Source of the DNA: CAZEQL01 sp964514415
GTDB lineage: Bacteria; Chloroflexota; Dehalococcoidia; GIF9; AB-539-J10
DNA: 16,307 bases
Assembly (NCBI GenBank): GCA_964514415.1
Contig: CAZEQL010000026.1
Coordinates: forward strand, 1-16,307
Direction: 5' to 3'
In this document: positions 13,139-16,307 of the stretch, piece by piece
Numbering within the stretch: the first letter of the stretch is position 1
How the letters are laid out: the number at the start of each line of letters is the position of its first letter
The notes under the pieces: generated by a model
The model's database searches: none
What the model was told of the DNA's origin: nothing
Seen by the model: the letters and a program-made list of their open reading frames with translations, nothing else
Made by a program: the position numbers and the translations under genes

Positions 13139-14281
13139 TCACAATCGTGTGGGCACAGATGAGAATATCCTACTGCTAGTCAGATTATTCAGGAAATTTC
13201 TGAGCATGGATACATACTTGTCTGTTTTCTGGTGATCAATTTGCACCACTTTGTCAGCTACTTTTTGACAATAGTTGCACTGGCTGCACCCAGATAGGCA
13301 ATCCTGCTTCTTAAAGAAATCGATAAAACCCTCTAAAGCCTGGTTGTCAATGTAGACATTGGATGGCGGAACTGCTGTAGCAATTTGCGTGTTGTGTGAA
13401 CCAAGATTAACAAATTCAGTTTTTGGGGCAAGGACAGTTAAAATATCATACAGGTTCCCCTGGTAATGAAGTGATGAATATGCCGTGGTGGTATTTATGA
13501 TCCACTCTGTAGGCATTGCTCTGCCGCCGATTTTGAAGAAATCAATGCCTATTTCCTGGTAAATAGGCAGGTCTTCAGGTCTTATCCAGCGAGATTTAAT
13601 AAGTTGGGAGGTGTCACTAAGCCTGTCTAAAGTGCAACGAACTACACAGTAATCCATATAGTAGCCATTAAGCGAATTCCGATTTTGAGTAGCATGTGCC
13701 AAGGTGTTATTATGATAGTATTCATAGGGACACTGGTAGAGGCAAATGCTGTTTGCCAATACACCGAGCTCACAGTTTACAGCACTTCTAATAGCCTTGA
13801 GTATTTTGAAATCTCGGTTTATGTTAGAGTGCAAGATAATAGAGTCAGCCCCCAGGGATTCAAAAAACTTAGCCCGGGCTACGCTGTCCACATGAGCTAT
13901 GGTTGACACTTCCACTTTAAGATGGGGGAACCGACGTTTTATAAGCTCTATCAAATATGGGATAGCCACTGTAACACAATCTACATTGGCATTACTGAGC
14001 CATTCCAGGTGTTGGAGTAATTCTCGATGAGTATCTTCATGCCACTCCATGTTACCCGTGCAAGGAGCGTTGAGAAGGTAATTAAAGGTTAAGCCTGCGG
14101 AATGAGCAAAGTTGATATATTCCTCGGCTTGCTTCGTCGTCATTTGGTCAATATCGGGACCTAACATCCCACTACCCAGTATTGAGGTAGGCAAAACTCC
14201 AAATATTTGGATATCGTCTTTAATCTGGCTCAGGGGTGTTATTAAATCCGTATCCCAATTTGTTGGTATTAACAGATGCAT
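13139..14281 (-). CDS. U32-family (collagenase-like/UbiU-UbiV-related) protein with two Cys clusters
   Basis: A 380-residue protein with the U32 fold signatures: LKVEVSTIAHVDSVARAKFF (121-140), LGADSIILHSNINRDF (143-158), the ELGVLANSICLYQCPYEYYHN block (171-191) and FFKIGGRAMPTEWI (248-261), which corresponds to the family's F-K-I-E-G-R motif. Cys180, Cys184, Cys212 and Cys216 lie where related proteins bind a 4Fe-4S cluster. A second cluster near the C-terminus, Cys328-x3-Cys332-x2-Cys335-x2-Cys338, looks like another metal site. Known members act in tRNA/rRNA hydroxylation or oxygen-independent ubiquinone hydroxylation rather than proteolysis, so a hydroxylase-type role is as likely as a peptidase. 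It is on the opposite strand to the fatty-acid genes, divergent from the AMP-ligase. The ATG has only a weak ribosome site. Confidence 0.8.
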   Translation of the reverse strand: MHLLIPTNWDTDLITPLSQIKDDIQIFGVLPTSILGSGMLGPDIDQMTTKQAEEYINFAHSAGLTFNYLLNAPCTGNMEWHEDTHRELLQHLEWLSNANVDCVTVAIPYLIELIKRRFPHLKVEVSTIAHVDSVARAKFFESLGADSIILHSNINRDFKILKAIRSAVNCELGVLANSICLYQCPYEYYHNNTLAHATQNRNSLNGYYMDYCVVRCTLDRLSDTSQLIKSRWIRPEDLPIYQEIGIDFFKIGGRAMPTEWIINTTTAYSSLHYQGNLYDILTVLAPKTEFVNLGSHNTQIATAVPPSNVYIDNQALEGFIDFFKKQDCLSGCSQCNYCQKVADKVVQIDHQKTDKYVSMLRNFLNNLTSSRIFSSVPTRL

Positions 14282-14359
14282 AGTTACTTCACTTTGAGGA
14301 TAATTTTAAATAAACCTGAGCAAAAGAATGTTTTATAGCATAATACCTAGCTTTACGTT

Positions 14360-14388
14360 ATACTATACAAAGCAGGGAAGTTTGTCAA
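14360..14388 (-). promoter_or_regulatory. Probable promoter of the U32 gene
   Basis: On the minus strand a perfect TTGACA (14388-14383) and TAGTAT (14365-14360) are separated by 17 bases, with four of six -10 matches. TATAGT at 15-base spacing is an overlapping alternative. It lies about 80 bases upstream of the U32 start. I find no equally good plus-strand promoter for the AMP-ligase in the same gap. Confidence 0.45.
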
Positions 14389-14428
14389 TAGGGTAAGCCA
14401 ATGTTCAATTACTCCATGAGGAGATAAT

Positions 14429-15922
14429 GTGAATCTAAAACAAATGCTGGAGATAACTGCCAGTCAAGAGCCGCAAAAAGCGGCTCTTGTTCTTGATTCT
14501 CAAAGGGTTACCTATGGAGAGTTGGAAGAAGCTTCTAACAGGGTAGCTAATGCGCTAATGAAACTGGGGATGGAGAAAGGTAACCACATAGCTATTTTAA
14601 TGTCTCCTAACCCTGAATGGGTTGTCAATTATTTCGGAGTTATTAAGGCCGGTGGCGTAGCCGTGCTTCTAGGGTCTATGTTCAAAGCACCTGAGCTTGA
14701 TTCTTTATTGCGTGATTCCGATGCCAAAATCCTCATAACTGAGAAGAAATTTTCTCAGATGCTTGCTGCTGTTTTGCCCAGCATCCCCTTGCTAAAGCAG
14801 GTTCTGGAGGTTGATGGGGATTTCTATAAAGCAATGGTAACTGGCAGTACTGCCGTAGTGCCTGATGTTGATATAGATGATAAGGATGAGGCTTCCATTA
14901 TATATACTTCTGGTGTCTTGGGGAAGCAAAAGGGTGTGGTACATACTCATGCTTCCCTTATGGGGACTCCCGACATAGTTTCCGCGGGTATAGGACGAGG
15001 CAGAGAGGATGTAGTTATAGATACGGTTCCCTTCTTCTATCTTTTTGGATTGAGCGAAGTCCTTTTGGGTTCTATTATAAAAGGGGCCACTGTGGTAATT
15101 ATCCCTCAATTTACCCCCAGAGCTGTTTTGGAAGCTGTAGAGAAGGAGAGAGGAAGCATTATTTTCGGAGTCCCAGCGGTGCATAACGCTTTAGCTATGT
15201 TGCGTGATGAGGTCATTAAAAACTATGACATTGGTTCATTGAGGGTAGCCTCTAGCGCCGGGGCGAAATCATCTCCTCGCTTTATGAAGGCGCTGGAGGA
15301 TAAGTTCAATTTAACTTTCTGTGAGACATATGGTCTTTCGGAGCTTTCAGTTGTTTCAATGAGCACCATTGATAACCATAAACTAGGGATGGTAGGCAAG
15401 CCGATTTGTGAAGTTAAGATAGTAGATGATAGTGGTAAGGAAGTTACTACGGGTGAGATAGGAGAAGCTGTTTTTAAAGTCCCTTGGATGATGAAAGGAT
15501 ACTATAAGGCGCCAGACCTTACGGCCCAAGTTCTTAAAGATGGTTGGTTTTATACCGGGGATTTGATCAGAATGGATGAAGATGGCTACGTTGAATATGT
15601 GGAGAAAAAATCATTTATAATAGTGACTCCATCGGGGCTAAAGATTTCCCCCTGGGAGGTTGAGGATGTGCTTTTAAGTCACCCTAGTGTGGCTGAAACA
15701 GCCTATGTGGGGGTTAAAGATGCGCAGGGTGCGCAGATTCCTACAGCTTTTATAGTATCTAGGGAGGGGCAAAGTACTACTGCAGGGGAAATAGTCAGTT
15801 TTTGTTGTCAGAACTTAGCTGACTTTAAGTTGCCCAAAAGGATCAAATTCGTGGACAGCATACCCAAGACTGGCTCAGGGAAGATAGATAGGAAGCGGCT
15901 TAAAGGGGGGACGCAATTCTAG
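14429..15922 (+). CDS. Acyl-CoA synthetase-like AMP-dependent ligase with altered core motifs
   Basis: Adenylate-forming enzyme of 497 residues, expected to activate a carboxylic acid with ATP and transfer it to CoA. The large and small domains are complete. Canonical parts are present: ETYGLSE (299-305), YTGDL (375-379) and the C-terminal catalytic Lys485 in PKTGSGKIDRK. Two core motifs deviate. The phosphate loop, normally YTSGTTGxPKG, reads YTSGVLGKQKG (159-169), losing the second Thr pair and the Pro. The hinge GRxKD reads VEKKS (391-395), losing both Arg and Asp. Activity may be changed or lost, or the substrate may be unusual. It starts at a GTG, five bases after a GAGGAG site. A 10-bp perfect palindrome occupies its first codons. 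Proximity to the FAS cassette suggests a fatty-acid substrate. Confidence 0.85.
   Translation: MNLKQMLEITASQEPQKAALVLDSQRVTYGELEEASNRVANALMKLGMEKGNHIAILMSPNPEWVVNYFGVIKAGGVAVLLGSMFKAPELDSLLRDSDAKILITEKKFSQMLAAVLPSIPLLKQVLEVDGDFYKAMVTGSTAVVPDVDIDDKDEASIIYTSGVLGKQKGVVHTHASLMGTPDIVSAGIGRGREDVVIDTVPFFYLFGLSEVLLGSIIKGATVVIIPQFTPRAVLEAVEKERGSIIFGVPAVHNALAMLRDEVIKNYDIGSLRVASSAGAKSSPRFMKALEDKFNLTFCETYGLSELSVVSMSTIDNHKLGMVGKPICEVKIVDDSGKEVTTGEIGEAVFKVPWMMKGYYKAPDLTAQVLKDGWFYTGDLIRMDEDGYVEYVEKKSFIIVTPSGLKISPWEVEDVLLSHPSVAETAYVGVKDAQGAQIPTAFIVSREGQSTTAGEIVSFCCQNLADFKLPKRIKFVDSIPKTGSGKIDRKRLKGGTQF
14465..14489 (+). repeat. Perfect 10-bp inverted repeat in the first codons of the AMP-ligase
   Basis: CAAGAGCCGC (14465-14474) and GCGGCTCTTG (14480-14489) are exact inverted repeats around an AAAAA loop, followed by TTCTT. 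The hairpin starts 37 bases after the start codon and is the most stable simple hairpin I noticed in the window. It resembles an intrinsic terminator stem, but the following T-run is interrupted. The codons it uses encode an ordinary sequence for this family region. Confidence 0.7.
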
Positions 15923-15993
15923 AATTAACTTGATGAACTAGAGCGTTGAGACTAGTAATGCCTGGTTTTGGTTATTTGACCTCCAACCAGATA

Positions 15994-16022
15994 TTGACAA
16001 TAATGGACCTGTCTGGTAGTGT
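15994..16022 (+). promoter_or_regulatory. Possible promoter of the radical SAM gene
   Basis: A perfect TTGACA (15994-15999) and TAGTGT (16017-16022) are separated by 17 bases. The -10 is weak, but TG at 16014-16015 gives an extended -10. The 150-bp gap also has an imperfect CTGG/CCAG hairpin at 15962-15990 without a T-run, so a terminator for the upstream gene is not convincing. Confidence 0.35.
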
Positions 16023-16072
16023 TGCTTACTTAGCTTTTTGCACCCAGTCTTTAATCATGAAGGAAGCATAAT

Positions 16073-16307
16073 TTGAGAATACTTCTTGTTTATCCACAAT
16101 ACCCGGACACTTTCTGGAGTTTTAAGTACGCTTTAAAATTCATTTCAAAAAAGGCGGCTTTCCCTCCTTTGGGATTACTGACTGTAGCTGCCATGCTTCC
16201 TAATGAGTGGGAGAAAAAGCTTGTAGACATGAACACAACAACCTTAACTGATGAAAACATTAAATGGGCTGATTATGTATTTATCAGTGCTATGATTGTG
16301 CAAAAAG
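16073..16307 (+). CDS. B12-binding-domain radical SAM protein, N-terminal part (runs off the window)
   Basis: Only the first 78 residues are visible. They begin (M)RILLVYPQYPDTFWSFK and continue with KKAAFPPLGLLTVAAMLP, LVDMN, then WADYVFISAMIVQ. This is the start of the cobalamin-binding Rossmann domain found before the radical SAM domain in the large B12-dependent class, which includes many methyltransferases. The particular wording recalls the HpnP/DUF4070-containing group, but that is a memory-based resemblance. The radical SAM CxxxCxxC motif lies beyond the edge. The start is the TTG at 16073: AAGGA lies eight bases upstream, an in-frame TGA lies at 16058-16060, and the conserved sequence begins at this codon. 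No ATG exists in the frame before it. The pduO gene at 2312 could supply adenosylcobalamin, although such enzymes normally use methyl- or other cobalamin forms. Confidence 0.8.
   Translation, partial: MRILLVYPQYPDTFWSFKYALKFISKKAAFPPLGLLTVAAMLPNEWEKKLVDMNTTTLTDENIKWADYVFISAMIVQK

Noticed and set aside
15962..15990. Intrinsic terminator after the AMP-ligase
   Set aside because: The CTGG/CCAG hairpin has a bulge and no T-run follows it.

Overview
The window is bacterial chromosome, with moderate-to-low GC and short intergenic gaps. It carries single-copy housekeeping genes (ribosomal proteins L21, L27 and L31, histidine biosynthesis, fatty-acid synthesis) and no phage, plasmid or CRISPR signature. 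Three things point to an anaerobic Chloroflexota, Dehalococcoidia-like genome: DUF1385 next to rpmE, a B12-binding radical SAM gene together with a corrinoid adenosyltransferase, and a short intergenic repeat type of the kind I associate with such genomes. This placement is an inference, not a proof. A run of exactly 100 N at 2128-2227 shows the sequence is a scaffold, probably a metagenome assembly.

Left part (1-6019). A 5'-truncated CPA2-type cation/proton antiporter with an RCK domain faces a small double zinc-ribbon protein. The scaffold gap follows, inside what looks like an intergenic repeat. A compact plus-strand operon pduO-hisA-hisI then runs into a convergent minus-strand operon rplU-rpmA-rpmE-DUF1385. 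The rplU gene appears to begin with an AUU codon placed behind a perfect Shine-Dalgarno sequence. Two different short palindromic repeats lie upstream of rplU.

Middle (6020-7904). An alpha/beta hydrolase and a rhomboid protease are divergently transcribed, apparently from face-to-face promoters. A small DUF212/PAP2-like membrane protein is convergent to the rhomboid gene.

Right part (8029-16307). A TTGACA promoter precedes a seven-gene fatty-acid cassette: a non-catalytic hotdog subunit, a catalytic MaoC-type dehydratase, plsX, acpP, an SDR that matches FabL-type enoyl-ACP reductase, fabF and fabG. Together these supply the carrier protein and all four steps of the elongation cycle (condensation, ketoreduction, dehydration, enoyl reduction). 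PlsX moves the finished acyl chain to phosphate for phospholipid synthesis. The dehydratase looks HadAB-like rather than FabZ, and the enoyl reductase looks like FabL rather than FabI or FabK. No fabH, fabD or fabZ is visible here. Beyond the cassette lie a minus-strand U32-family protein with two cysteine clusters, an acyl-CoA synthetase-like enzyme with altered core motifs and a strong palindrome in its first codons, and the start of a B12-binding radical SAM gene that runs off the window.

Most genes belong to recognisable families. The most unusual points are the composition of the fatty-acid cassette, the AUU start of rplU, the altered AMP-ligase and its palindrome, the replaced gate residue in FabF, and the repeat families.
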